From contig NZ_CP152389.1 in NCBI RefSeq assembly GCF_038806765.1, positions 3,720,001 through 3,784,000 on the forward strand: a DNA stretch of 64,000 nt, read 5' to 3'. Below the pieces are notes generated by a model. The model saw only the letters and a program-made list of their open reading frames with translations. It ran no database searches and was not told where the DNA came from. Shown here one piece after another: positions 35,641 through 44,046 of the stretch (position 1 is the stretch's first letter; every line of letters begins with the position of its first letter). Source of the DNA: Mucilaginibacter sp. CSA2-8R. Lineage in GTDB: Bacteria; Bacteroidota; Bacteroidia; Sphingobacteriales; Sphingobacteriaceae. The translations under genes were made by a program, and so were the position numbers.

Positions 35641-36762
35641 TTATATTTTCAGGAAAATCTTGTTTTTGTAAAGGAAATACAACAGCGCCACCTGTACCAC
35701 AATGATGGCTGCGGCCGTCCATACCGGTTGCCACAAAATTGGGGCAAAATTGATCAATCCGCCAAAAAGGTAATTGGCGGTGTGCAAAAAGTTAACCGCA
35801 CCTTCGGCCGCCAGGTATATGAGGATAGAGTTGCTGCCGATTAATATAAACGGGAACGCCCATTTACGGAATTTAGCCACATCAACAATCAGGTAAAATA
35901 CTGCCAAAAACAGCAAACTGAAGCCGCCTACATATAACACGAAAGAGCTGCTCCATAAACGCTTATTAATAGGGAAATTAAAGTTCCATAACCATCCTAA
36001 AGCAATCAACACGATACCTGCGCCAATTAATACCAATCCCTTTCTTAGCATAGGCCAGTTTGGAGAGATGAACTTTAAAAACTGCCCGGTGAAAACGCCT
36101 AACAAAGCTGTACTGATGGCTGGTATGGTAGACAAAATACCTTCCGGGTCGTGCACACCGTCATGCAGGCGTCCGGGTAATAACAGCCTGTCTATATACG
36201 ATTCCAAGCTGCCATTCATGGTAAGCACGCCGGCACCGTAACCAGGTACCGGGATAAACATCATAGCGGCCCAATAACCTATCAATATCCCCCAAAACCA
36301 TATAATTTGCCCTTTGAGGTTGAAATTAAGATAAATGAGCCCTGCAAAAAACCAAGCCAAACCAATACGGCCTAATACACTGGCAAAACGGGTATTTTCG
36401 TAACCGTTAAACTTAAAAAGGCCGTTTACTACTACGCCTAAAAAAACCAGTATTAGTGTGCGCCGGATCATGGTCGCATATATTTTACCTTTTCCGTCAG
36501 CAGTCAATTTACCCTGCATAGAATATGGCATACTTACGCCCGCAATAAATAAAAACAGTGGGAATATCATATCGTAAAAGGTAATGCCGTCCCAGTCGGT
36601 ATGGTGTAACTGGCCCGACATCCACAACAGGGCGGGCCATTGCGTGGCCTTGGCCAAAGCATGGATTAACCCCTCGCCGCTGATAATCCAAAACATATCA
36701 AAGCCACGCAACGCATCTAAAGACATCAGCCTTTCGGCCTTTGGTTTTACCGGTACACTCAT
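35641..36762 (-). CDS. HGSNAT-like acetyltransferase (DUF5009/NagX family)
   Basis: A 373-residue polytopic inner-membrane protein with about ten hydrophobic segments. It starts RLMSLDALRGFDMFWII and has LHHTDWDGITFYDMIFPLFLFIAGVSMPYS, the marks of the heparan-alpha-glucosaminide N-acetyltransferase/NagX family. Human HGSNAT acetylates terminal glucosamine across the lysosomal membrane using acetyl-CoA; bacterial homologues are mostly uncharacterised. It overlaps the upstream GH89 gene by 4 bp (ATGA), so translational coupling is likely. In human lysosomes the enzyme acting next is NAGLU, the GH89 homologue. Confidence 0.85.
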   Translation of the reverse strand: MSVPVKPKAERLMSLDALRGFDMFWIISGEGLIHALAKATQWPALLWMSGQLHHTDWDGITFYDMIFPLFLFIAGVSMPYSMQGKLTADGKGKIYATMIRRTLILVFLGVVVNGLFKFNGYENTRFASVLGRIGLAWFFAGLIYLNFNLKGQIIWFWGILIGYWAAMMFIPVPGYGAGVLTMNGSLESYIDRLLLPGRLHDGVHDPEGILSTIPAISTALLGVFTGQFLKFISPNWPMLRKGLVLIGAGIVLIALGWLWNFNFPINKRLWSSSFVLYVGGFSLLFLAVFYLIVDVAKFRKWAFPFILIGSNSILIYLAAEGAVNFLHTANYLFGGLINFAPILWQPVWTAAAIIVVQVALLYFLYKNKIFLKI

Positions 36763-38957
36763 AAAGCTGCTTTGATGGTGTTGTGATATTTTTTGTAAAG
36801 CTGCTGAGCAACTGAAATACTTTCGCCTTTTGTGGCAGTTGGATAAGCGTTATGTGCATTTACCCAATCCCACTCCCAATTACGGATACTTTTATCAAAA
36901 GCCTGCACATCCATTTCTTTTTTCTGTTTCATAGACTGCTCAACTTCTGCAAAAAACTTCTCCCACCGCACTTTATAAAATCCGTTGAGCAAACCGCTCC
37001 ACTGGCGGCAAGAATACTCGTGCAATGGGCTATTTTTATCACCCCAAAGCGTAATCAAATCGCGGGCATTTACTTCGTACAAATTTTTCTCAGCAGTTGT
37101 GGTTCCACAGTTACGGGCATCAGTCAGCCATGGGCCCAGTAAAAAGTCTTTACGGGTAGCTAACAGCATGTCCATATCAGTAATCAGCTGAAGGTATTCG
37201 TTGCTGTACTTTTTGAAATCAGCGCTGTTTTTTTCACGGTAAGCTTTAACCCATTTGCGCTGCAGAGGCTCTGCATAGTTGGCCAGTACCTGACGGGTTA
37301 CATCAACCAAATCGTATCCAAAACCATCACTGTTTTTACAGGCAGGTGCCGCCAGCATCATTTCGTCCCAGGCGGGCAGCAAATCCTTACGGTTATAATT
37401 CAGTTTGGTTTTAGTCCAAACAGTGGCACTGTCAAATGTTGGTCTGCCGGTAATGATAGACTCTGCCCCATCGCGAATGTCTTTACCATTGTAGGCTGTA
37501 CGTTTAAGCACTTGCCATGCATTTACGGCATGCTGGTTTTTGCTGCCATAACGGTTTAATATATATTCATTCAGCCAGCTATCAATAGGTATTGAGGTAT
37601 TTTGCCAGGTGTGTTTGGTCATCAGCTCATACAGCACTGGGTTTTGTTCAATAGCTTCCATGGTTAGGCCGATGCCTTCCATTTTACCCGAAGCTGGGTC
37701 TTTGAGGGCAGCGGCCGGTCCTTCGGCAACGCCTTCCATACGGCCAAACATCGAAATATTACCGCCAAAATTGTGCAGCATATTCCAAATCCATGGCTTG
37801 CCGTAGTAAGCATCAGTACGTTTCCACACCGGCTCAATCTCAGTAGCCAGATCCAGCATAATCATGTGGTCGTTAGGAACGGCTTCTAACAATGCCTTAA
37901 TCTGAGGAGTTTTCCAAAACTTGCGATCACTGTAAAATAACCAGCCCTGCATTACCCAAATAGCTTTCGAGTCAGCTTTGCTCATGGCCTGGTATATCCG
38001 GTTGCTTAAGGCCGACAAGTAGGCAGGGTCATCAGTAGGAGGTTCATTTTCATTGAATGTATCGGCTGAATATAAATGGTCGGTGCCGTATAAACGGGTT
38101 TGCACTTCTAAAAACTTACGACCAATTTTTTCAAACATCGGGTCTTCGGTATCCAGAATGTAGGTATCGTCAAAACCGTTGGTCCAGTTAGTCTGCTTTA
38201 ATTTAGACGCCGGGAAACGGGTTTTGAAAGATGCCGGTACGTGGCCGGTGAATGACTGCAGCACAGGTTTCATACCCATAGCTCTTTCGCGTTTTAATAT
38301 TTTTTGCTGTAAATCGCGGTGACTGGTCATCCAGCTAACCGGCAGCGGGCCACCCCAGCCATCTAAATTACCCATCCAGAACCACGAAAAATAAGCAGGA
38401 CCACAAAAAAAACCTTTTAGATCCTGATCGGTGAAGCCCATGCTTTTGTATACCTCATACCAGGTATACTCCTGCCCGGTTAAAGCCAGCGGCATATTAA
38501 TGCCGTGCATAGCCATCCAGTCAATTTCTTTTTCCCAGCGTTTCCAGTCCCACCAGCTCATGCTGTAGTTGTAGGTACAATAGTTTAAGTAGTAGCGATA
38601 ATTATAAGGCGTATTTTTAACCACCTTGCGTGTTACAGCCGGTGCTTTTGCAGGTAATTTTAAATTAGTACCGTTCCAGGTAATCTGGCAGTGCGCGTAT
38701 TCGGTAAGGTAATAATACAGGGCCGACGCAACCGCTACGCCGTTGTTGCCGCGCAGTTCAATCTTGCCGTTTTTACTTTCAATCTCAAAATAATCTTTAC
38801 CTATTTTAGAAGCAATTTGCTGTACTTTAAACCAGTTTGCCTTACCCGGAATTACGCGGTTTATTAAAGCATAAGAGGTTTGTTCAACGGTTTGTGCTAT
38901 AGATAAAAAGGGTAATAAAGCGAGTGCAAATAGTGCTGGTAACTTTCTAACTTTCAT
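36759..38957 (-). CDS. Alpha-N-acetylglucosaminidase, GH89 (NAGLU-like)
   Basis: A 732-residue exported enzyme (signal peptide to ~21) of the GH89/NAGLU family that releases terminal alpha-linked N-acetylglucosamine. Visible blocks include YNYRYYLNYCTYNYSMSWWDWKRWEKEIDWMAMHGINMPLALTGQEY, shown here only as spans: residues 118-163. DTFNENEP (299-306) should contain an acidic catalytic residue, and IGLTMEAIEQNPVLYEL the nucleophile Glu; NFGGNISMFG is also conserved. The length fits NAGLU (~720). It starts 21 bp after GH28 and overlaps the HGSNAT-like gene. Confidence 0.93.
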   Translation of the reverse strand: MKVRKLPALFALALLPFLSIAQTVEQTSYALINRVIPGKANWFKVQQIASKIGKDYFEIESKNGKIELRGNNGVAVASALYYYLTEYAHCQITWNGTNLKLPAKAPAVTRKVVKNTPYNYRYYLNYCTYNYSMSWWDWKRWEKEIDWMAMHGINMPLALTGQEYTWYEVYKSMGFTDQDLKGFFCGPAYFSWFWMGNLDGWGGPLPVSWMTSHRDLQQKILKRERAMGMKPVLQSFTGHVPASFKTRFPASKLKQTNWTNGFDDTYILDTEDPMFEKIGRKFLEVQTRLYGTDHLYSADTFNENEPPTDDPAYLSALSNRIYQAMSKADSKAIWVMQGWLFYSDRKFWKTPQIKALLEAVPNDHMIMLDLATEIEPVWKRTDAYYGKPWIWNMLHNFGGNISMFGRMEGVAEGPAAALKDPASGKMEGIGLTMEAIEQNPVLYELMTKHTWQNTSIPIDSWLNEYILNRYGSKNQHAVNAWQVLKRTAYNGKDIRDGAESIITGRPTFDSATVWTKTKLNYNRKDLLPAWDEMMLAAPACKNSDGFGYDLVDVTRQVLANYAEPLQRKWVKAYREKNSADFKKYSNEYLQLITDMDMLLATRKDFLLGPWLTDARNCGTTTAEKNLYEVNARDLITLWGDKNSPLHEYSCRQWSGLLNGFYKVRWEKFFAEVEQSMKQKKEMDVQAFDKSIRNWEWDWVNAHNAYPTATKGESISVAQQLYKKYHNTIKAAL

Positions 38958-38978
38958 TAAACAATAAATATAGTATGG

Positions 38979-40535
38979 CTATGGATTTACGGATATACTT
39001 TTACTTGCTTTGCCGGCAATGTTTAACTGCTTGATTAACGCATCAGGCGAATTGTTGATAACAACGGCGGGGGTTGTCTGCGACTTGTTCAAAATTAAGC
39101 CGTCGATATTTAACTTTTTCACGTCATCAGCAATCAAAGCTTTGCGTAAATCGGTTTTTTGGTAATTAAGTTTTACATTTTTAAAGCTGATACCGCTGGC
39201 GTGTCTTATATAAAAACCCCATACAGGCAGCTCACCAAACATCGAAAATTCGGGATAATCGCCGATTACCTCCGGGATATCTTTTAAGTCTGCAACATTA
39301 AAGTTTTTGTAATCTTTCGCAGTAGTACCCTCGTAAGTAATTTCGATATTTTCTAAGGTAACATCCTCTACATTGTGCCCGGGTATACCGGCAATAGCCG
39401 ATGGGAAAACATGATGCTTAAATGGCACTTCCGGCCCATCCATGTGGTAGCCTGCATCGGGTTTACCCGCAGGCACCTGTACTTTTACATTACCAATGTA
39501 CACTCTGCGCAAAACACCAGGATCGGCCGATTTTTTACGCTGACCTAAACGCAAAAATATAGCATTGCCAGTATTAGTTGCGGTTACATTCCGAATATCT
39601 ATATCTTCTAAAGTGCCGCCATCTACTGTTTCTAAAGCAATGGCAGAGCGGTAGGTATCATATACGGTAATGTTATGTACCTTAATTTTTTTAAATCCGC
39701 CGTGCGATGCCGTACCCATTTTAAAAGCACTGGCGCTTGAACGTACGCGGCAGTCATAAATCTCGATATTTTCGCAGGCACTTTTCGGGTCATGAGATTT
39801 AAGGCAAATGCCGTCATCAGCCACATTAAAAAAACTGTGAGCCAGCTTCACGTTTTTGCAATCTACCAAGTCAATACCATCATTATTTAAAAAGGTATTA
39901 CTTTCTACCTTGATACTGTCAATTAGCATGTTTTCGCAATTGCGGTAATCCTGTATCCAGCACAGTCCGTTTTTAATAGTAATATTTTTGATGATTACAT
40001 CACGGCAGTTTTTAAAATCAATCAGGTGCGGCCGGTTATCTTCGGCAGGGCGCATCTGGTGCCAGTCGTTATATTTCTGCCACTCATCATCCTTTAAGGT
40101 ACCGACACGCAGCATACGGTAAATATCCTTAATCAGCAGGTCTCCCCTACCGTCGATTATTCCATGTCCGGTGATAGCCACATGATTGACATCGTTAGCC
40201 ACAATAAGCGCAGATGCTTTTTGCGGACCGTAATCAATACGCTTGATGGTAGCCAGCAATGCGCCGCCTTTATCTACATGTAAATCAACGTTAGATTTAA
40301 GATATAATACGCCGGTTACAAAGTTACCCTTAGGTATTAGCACCATGCCTCCGCCATTGCCAGAAGCTGCATCAATAGTTTTTTGGATGGCCTTGGTATT
40401 ATCAGTTTTGCCGTCGGCCAATGCGCCGTATTTAACTATATTATACGTTTTACTTTGCGCATAAGCATTGTTTACTAATGTAAAACATTGCATGCTTATA
40501 ACACCGAGCAAAGTCAGACAAGTATTTTTAATCAT
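38979..40535 (-). CDS. GH28 family polygalacturonase-like glycosidase
   Basis: A 518-residue exported right-handed beta-helix enzyme (signal peptide to ~26). It begins KTYNIVKYGALADGKTDNTKAIQKTID, typical of GH28. The catalytic motifs are present as NND (217-219; usually NTD), the Asp pair ADD (239-241), and SHGG (277-280; usually GHG). GH28 hydrolyses alpha-1,4-galacturonan and related pectin structures; the active-site variants suggest an exo- or non-standard specificity. It lies between the symporter and GH89 in the locus. Confidence 0.9.
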   Translation of the reverse strand: MIKNTCLTLLGVISMQCFTLVNNAYAQSKTYNIVKYGALADGKTDNTKAIQKTIDAASGNGGGMVLIPKGNFVTGVLYLKSNVDLHVDKGGALLATIKRIDYGPQKASALIVANDVNHVAITGHGIIDGRGDLLIKDIYRMLRVGTLKDDEWQKYNDWHQMRPAEDNRPHLIDFKNCRDVIIKNITIKNGLCWIQDYRNCENMLIDSIKVESNTFLNNDGIDLVDCKNVKLAHSFFNVADDGICLKSHDPKSACENIEIYDCRVRSSASAFKMGTASHGGFKKIKVHNITVYDTYRSAIALETVDGGTLEDIDIRNVTATNTGNAIFLRLGQRKKSADPGVLRRVYIGNVKVQVPAGKPDAGYHMDGPEVPFKHHVFPSAIAGIPGHNVEDVTLENIEITYEGTTAKDYKNFNVADLKDIPEVIGDYPEFSMFGELPVWGFYIRHASGISFKNVKLNYQKTDLRKALIADDVKKLNIDGLILNKSQTTPAVVINNSPDALIKQLNIAGKASKSISVNP

Positions 40536-40563
40536 TTTACTAACTATAGATAAAAATTTAACA

Positions 40564-42195
40564 CTACCAATACACTGTATAAAGTGCGGTTAAAACACCT
40601 GTAATAATTACAGCCATGATGATAAACGCTGGGTTAACACTGAAGTCGGACCGTTCGGGTTGTTTAATGGCAGAGGTGTATACTTTAGGTTTGATTAAGC
40701 TTATAGCTACCATCATAATAACCACCACCACAAAGGTGATCGTCATGCGGTCTAAGAATGGATAATCCGGAAATGCTCCATGAGTCCAAACAGGTAAAAA
40801 CTTTAAGGCGGTTGAAATAGGCACCGTTAATATGGCAGCAGCCATGGCAGCACCGGACGTGGTACGCTTCCAGAACAGACCCAACATGAATATAGCCAGT
40901 ACACCCGGCGAGAAGAAACCCACGTACTCTTGTATAAATTGGTAAACCTGGTCGAGCGAACGCAGTGCTGGAGTAACAACAGCTGCAATCAACATACAAA
41001 CAATAACAGCCCAACGCCCGGTTAATACCAGCTTACGCTCAGAGGCCGACTTGTTAAAATACTTTTGATAAATATCCAGCGAAAAAATAGTGGAAATACT
41101 ATTTGCTTTACCAGCCAACGAGGCTACAATGGCGGCAGTTAGGGCAGCAAAAGCTACACCTTTCAGTCCGGGCGGCAGCAAATTCATTAAGGTTGGATAA
41201 GCCTGATCAGGTTTTACCGTGCCTGTAGCGCCTAGCATTTCCTGCTGAAAAAGGCCTTTGTTGTGCAGCACATACATGATAATGCCTGGTAATACAGCAA
41301 TTACCGGAACCAGCAATTTTAAAAACGCAGCAAATAAAATACCAGTACGGGCAGTTTTTAAATTAGCGCCCAAAGCACGCTGTACAATGTATTGATTACA
41401 ACCCCAGTAAGCCAGGTTATTGATGAGCATACCACCAATAATTACTGATGTACCCGGCAACTCCATATAATGTGGACTCGATTTATCAAAAATCATATGC
41501 AGGTGGTCAGGGGCCTGCTGTTTGAGTACCGAGAGTGCCCGGATGATATCCTCACCGTAGCCAAAATTTTCGGCCAGCTTTGAAAGCGCCAGGTAAGTGG
41601 TAACTAAGCCACCCGCTATTAAGACGATAACCTGTATCACGTCGGTGTAGCCGATAACTTTCATACCGCCCAGAGTAACAATTACCGAAAATACACACAA
41701 TGCTACTACACAAAAACCGAATGACAGGCCCGAAATTGCATTAACAGCAATGGCACCTAAATATATGATAGAAGTTAAATTGACAAATACATAAACCAGC
41801 AACCAAAACACAGCCATGATGGTGCTTACCTGGTTGTTATACCTTTGCGCTAAAAATTGCGGCATGGTAAATATCTTATTTTTAAGATAGAGCGGAATGA
41901 ACAGCCAGGCTACCAAAATCAATGTAGCGGCAGACATCCACTCGTAGCTGGCAATGGCCAGCCCCATAGCAAAACCCGAACCTGACATGCCGATAAAATG
42001 CTCGGCAGAAATGTTGGATGCTATTAATGATGCACCTATAGCCCACCAGGTAAGTGAGCCTTCGGCTAAGAAAAAGTCTTGAGGGTTTTCGGTATCTTTC
42101 TTTTTACGATAGATGTAATAACCGTAAGCCGATACCACAATAAAATAAATGAAGAATACAATAATATCGGCCGTCTGTAAATGGTTTTTGCTCAT
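40564..42195 (-). CDS. Sodium:solute symporter (SGLT-like)
   Basis: A 543-residue inner-membrane protein of the SSS family with about 13-14 hydrophobic segments. It starts LQTADIIVFFIYFIVVSAYGYYIYRKKK and has DFFLAEGSLTWWAIGASLIASNISAEHFIGMSGSGFA, the family hallmark, with Na+-site Ser residues in the fifth/first helix region and ALTAAIVASLAGKANSISTIF later. It probably brings in the sugar or uronate released by the locus. It follows the SusD gene by 154 bp including a strong hairpin and is 28 bp before GH28. Confidence 0.93.
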   Translation of the reverse strand: MSKNHLQTADIIVFFIYFIVVSAYGYYIYRKKKDTENPQDFFLAEGSLTWWAIGASLIASNISAEHFIGMSGSGFAMGLAIASYEWMSAATLILVAWLFIPLYLKNKIFTMPQFLAQRYNNQVSTIMAVFWLLVYVFVNLTSIIYLGAIAVNAISGLSFGFCVVALCVFSVIVTLGGMKVIGYTDVIQVIVLIAGGLVTTYLALSKLAENFGYGEDIIRALSVLKQQAPDHLHMIFDKSSPHYMELPGTSVIIGGMLINNLAYWGCNQYIVQRALGANLKTARTGILFAAFLKLLVPVIAVLPGIIMYVLHNKGLFQQEMLGATGTVKPDQAYPTLMNLLPPGLKGVAFAALTAAIVASLAGKANSISTIFSLDIYQKYFNKSASERKLVLTGRWAVIVCMLIAAVVTPALRSLDQVYQFIQEYVGFFSPGVLAIFMLGLFWKRTTSGAAMAAAILTVPISTALKFLPVWTHGAFPDYPFLDRMTITFVVVVIMMVAISLIKPKVYTSAIKQPERSDFSVNPAFIIMAVIITGVLTALYTVYW

Positions 42196-42303
42196 AATTG
42201 GTTATAAGTGTTGCTTTGCTGGATTTTTAGCCCTGTAAATAACTCATATTTTCAGGGTTTATCAAACATTCACACTATAAATAAATGGTGCCGAATATAA
42301 ACG

Positions 42304-42333
42304 AACAACCCCCGCTTATTAACGGGGGTTGTT
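42304..42333 (-). terminator. Hairpin between susD and the symporter (terminator/attenuator)
   Basis: A perfect 11-bp inverted repeat (42304-42314 and 42323-42333) with an 8-nt loop, containing a C5/G5 run, lies 17 bp after the SusD stop. It should cut transcription after SusCD and give lower downstream expression. Confidence 0.85.
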
Positions 42334-42349
42334 TGTTTATTGAGTAAGA

Positions 42350-44032
42350 TTAATTAGCGTATCCCGGGTTTTGAACCAATTTGGTGTTGGTTTGGAAACC
42401 TGAAGTTGGAATAGGGAATATACGACGGTAAGTATCGGCGTTAGTCTTACCTAAGCCCCAAGTACCTTCGTACTTGCCAAAACGAATCATGTCGTTACGA
42501 CGCCAGCCTTCGTAAGCTAACTCCTTTGCACGCTCGCTGTAGATACCGTCTAAAGTGATGGTACCTAAAGCCGGAGTTGTGGTACGGTTAGCTTTGATTT
42601 GATTAACCAATGATAAAGCCGTTGAACCTAAAGTTGCTGCGCCACCACGTAAAATAGCCTCAGCCTTCATCAACAGAATATCTGAATAACGGAAAACCGG
42701 ATAGTCGTTATTTTGATTACGGTTAATTGGGTTAGTGTAATCAGCTAAAAACTTATTGTTACGGTAACCAGTGTTCCAGGCAATTTCGTCGCGGCCTAAA
42801 TCGTAATCAGAGTTAGTACCTGTACGAGGTTTGAATGTTAACTGAGACAGTACTAACGGGTAAACATAAGTAGCATTTGGAGCCGAACCTTTATAGAACT
42901 GGTCATATCCGGCGTTAGTGGTGCTCACCATAATTGGGGTTCCGTCTTGCCAGTACTGCTGACCAGTTAACCACTGCTTATTTCTGATGTCATTAGGGTC
43001 ATCAAAATTAGCATAGAACTCCGCAGTAGTCATTGACGGACCGCTTGGCCTGTTGTTTACCAAACCATTACCGGTGTTTTGGTTTATAACAGGATCGGTA
43101 AAGCCGCCAGGTGTTGAACCTGAGTACAAGTAACGGATCCCTAAGTTGCGATTAAGATTATAACGTGCAAAGATCATATTACCACCGTTAGTCGATGCAT
43201 CATAAGGAATTGCAAAGATGAATTCCTTTTGCGTAGTTGGACCGTTAGTTGGGTAGAACATTTGCAAATAAGAAGCCATCGGTTCTACCGAATATTTGCC
43301 TGAACTAATAATTTGATCACAAGCTGCTATACAGTCGTCATAACGTGGAGCACCAGTGTAAACAGCAGCATTCAAATACATTTTAGCCAGGATGGAATAG
43401 GCCAAATACTTGGTTGGTAAACCATAAGTTGTTGTGTTTACATCTGTTTTTAGATAAGGCAAAGAATTTTTCAATTCGCTTTCTACAAAGCTAAATACCT
43501 TGGCGCGAGGTGCGGTAGGTTGTAAATCTTTGGCACCATATAAGGTGTCTAAAGGCACGTTACCAAAACTATCCATCATCATGTAGTAAGCAAAAGCACG
43601 TACCGTTTTTAATTCGGCCAAGCTGGTGCTTTTTGCGCTGCTGGCAGGAGCTGCGTTAAAGATAGAGATGGTTTGGTTGGCTACACCGATCAGGTTTGTT
43701 AAATAATACCAAACGCCACTAATACCAGAGTTATCCTTTGTCCAGGTATGGCGATGCAATTCCTGGTATCTGTTACCGTCAATCCAATCTGTGTTGTAAA
43801 CAGCTAAAACACTTTCGTCGGTGGTATGGCTTTGTGAAAAAAAGTAAGCTCCGGTATAATCACTACGCAGTGCTATATATACTGCTCCCGATGCTGCCTG
43901 ATACTGGGCAGGCGTTTGAGGGAAAATATCTGGTGTTAATTCGGTATTTACTTTCACGTCTGTTTTGTGACAAGAGGATAGCCCTACAGCTATACCAATC
44001 ACAGACGCAATGGTTAAAAATATCTTTTTCAT
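42350..44032 (-). CDS. SusD/RagB-family glycan-binding lipoprotein
   Basis: A 560-residue outer-membrane lipoprotein with lipobox GLSSC (Cys21). It has the SusD fold: TPR-like helices (RAFAYYMMMDSFGNVPLDTLYG near ~140-160) and C-terminal motifs NYPVFRYSDILLMKAEA-like (DYPVFRYSDILLMKAEAILRGG) and ELAYEGWRRNDMIRFGKYEG. It binds glycan at the cell surface and caps the partner SusC pore. It follows susC by 14 bp. Ligand unknown. Confidence 0.95.
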   Translation of the reverse strand: MKKIFLTIASVIGIAVGLSSCHKTDVKVNTELTPDIFPQTPAQYQAASGAVYIALRSDYTGAYFFSQSHTTDESVLAVYNTDWIDGNRYQELHRHTWTKDNSGISGVWYYLTNLIGVANQTISIFNAAPASSAKSTSLAELKTVRAFAYYMMMDSFGNVPLDTLYGAKDLQPTAPRAKVFSFVESELKNSLPYLKTDVNTTTYGLPTKYLAYSILAKMYLNAAVYTGAPRYDDCIAACDQIISSGKYSVEPMASYLQMFYPTNGPTTQKEFIFAIPYDASTNGGNMIFARYNLNRNLGIRYLYSGSTPGGFTDPVINQNTGNGLVNNRPSGPSMTTAEFYANFDDPNDIRNKQWLTGQQYWQDGTPIMVSTTNAGYDQFYKGSAPNATYVYPLVLSQLTFKPRTGTNSDYDLGRDEIAWNTGYRNNKFLADYTNPINRNQNNDYPVFRYSDILLMKAEAILRGGAATLGSTALSLVNQIKANRTTTPALGTITLDGIYSERAKELAYEGWRRNDMIRFGKYEGTWGLGKTNADTYRRIFPIPTSGFQTNTKLVQNPGYAN

Positions 44033-44046
44033 GACTCTTTTACTGA

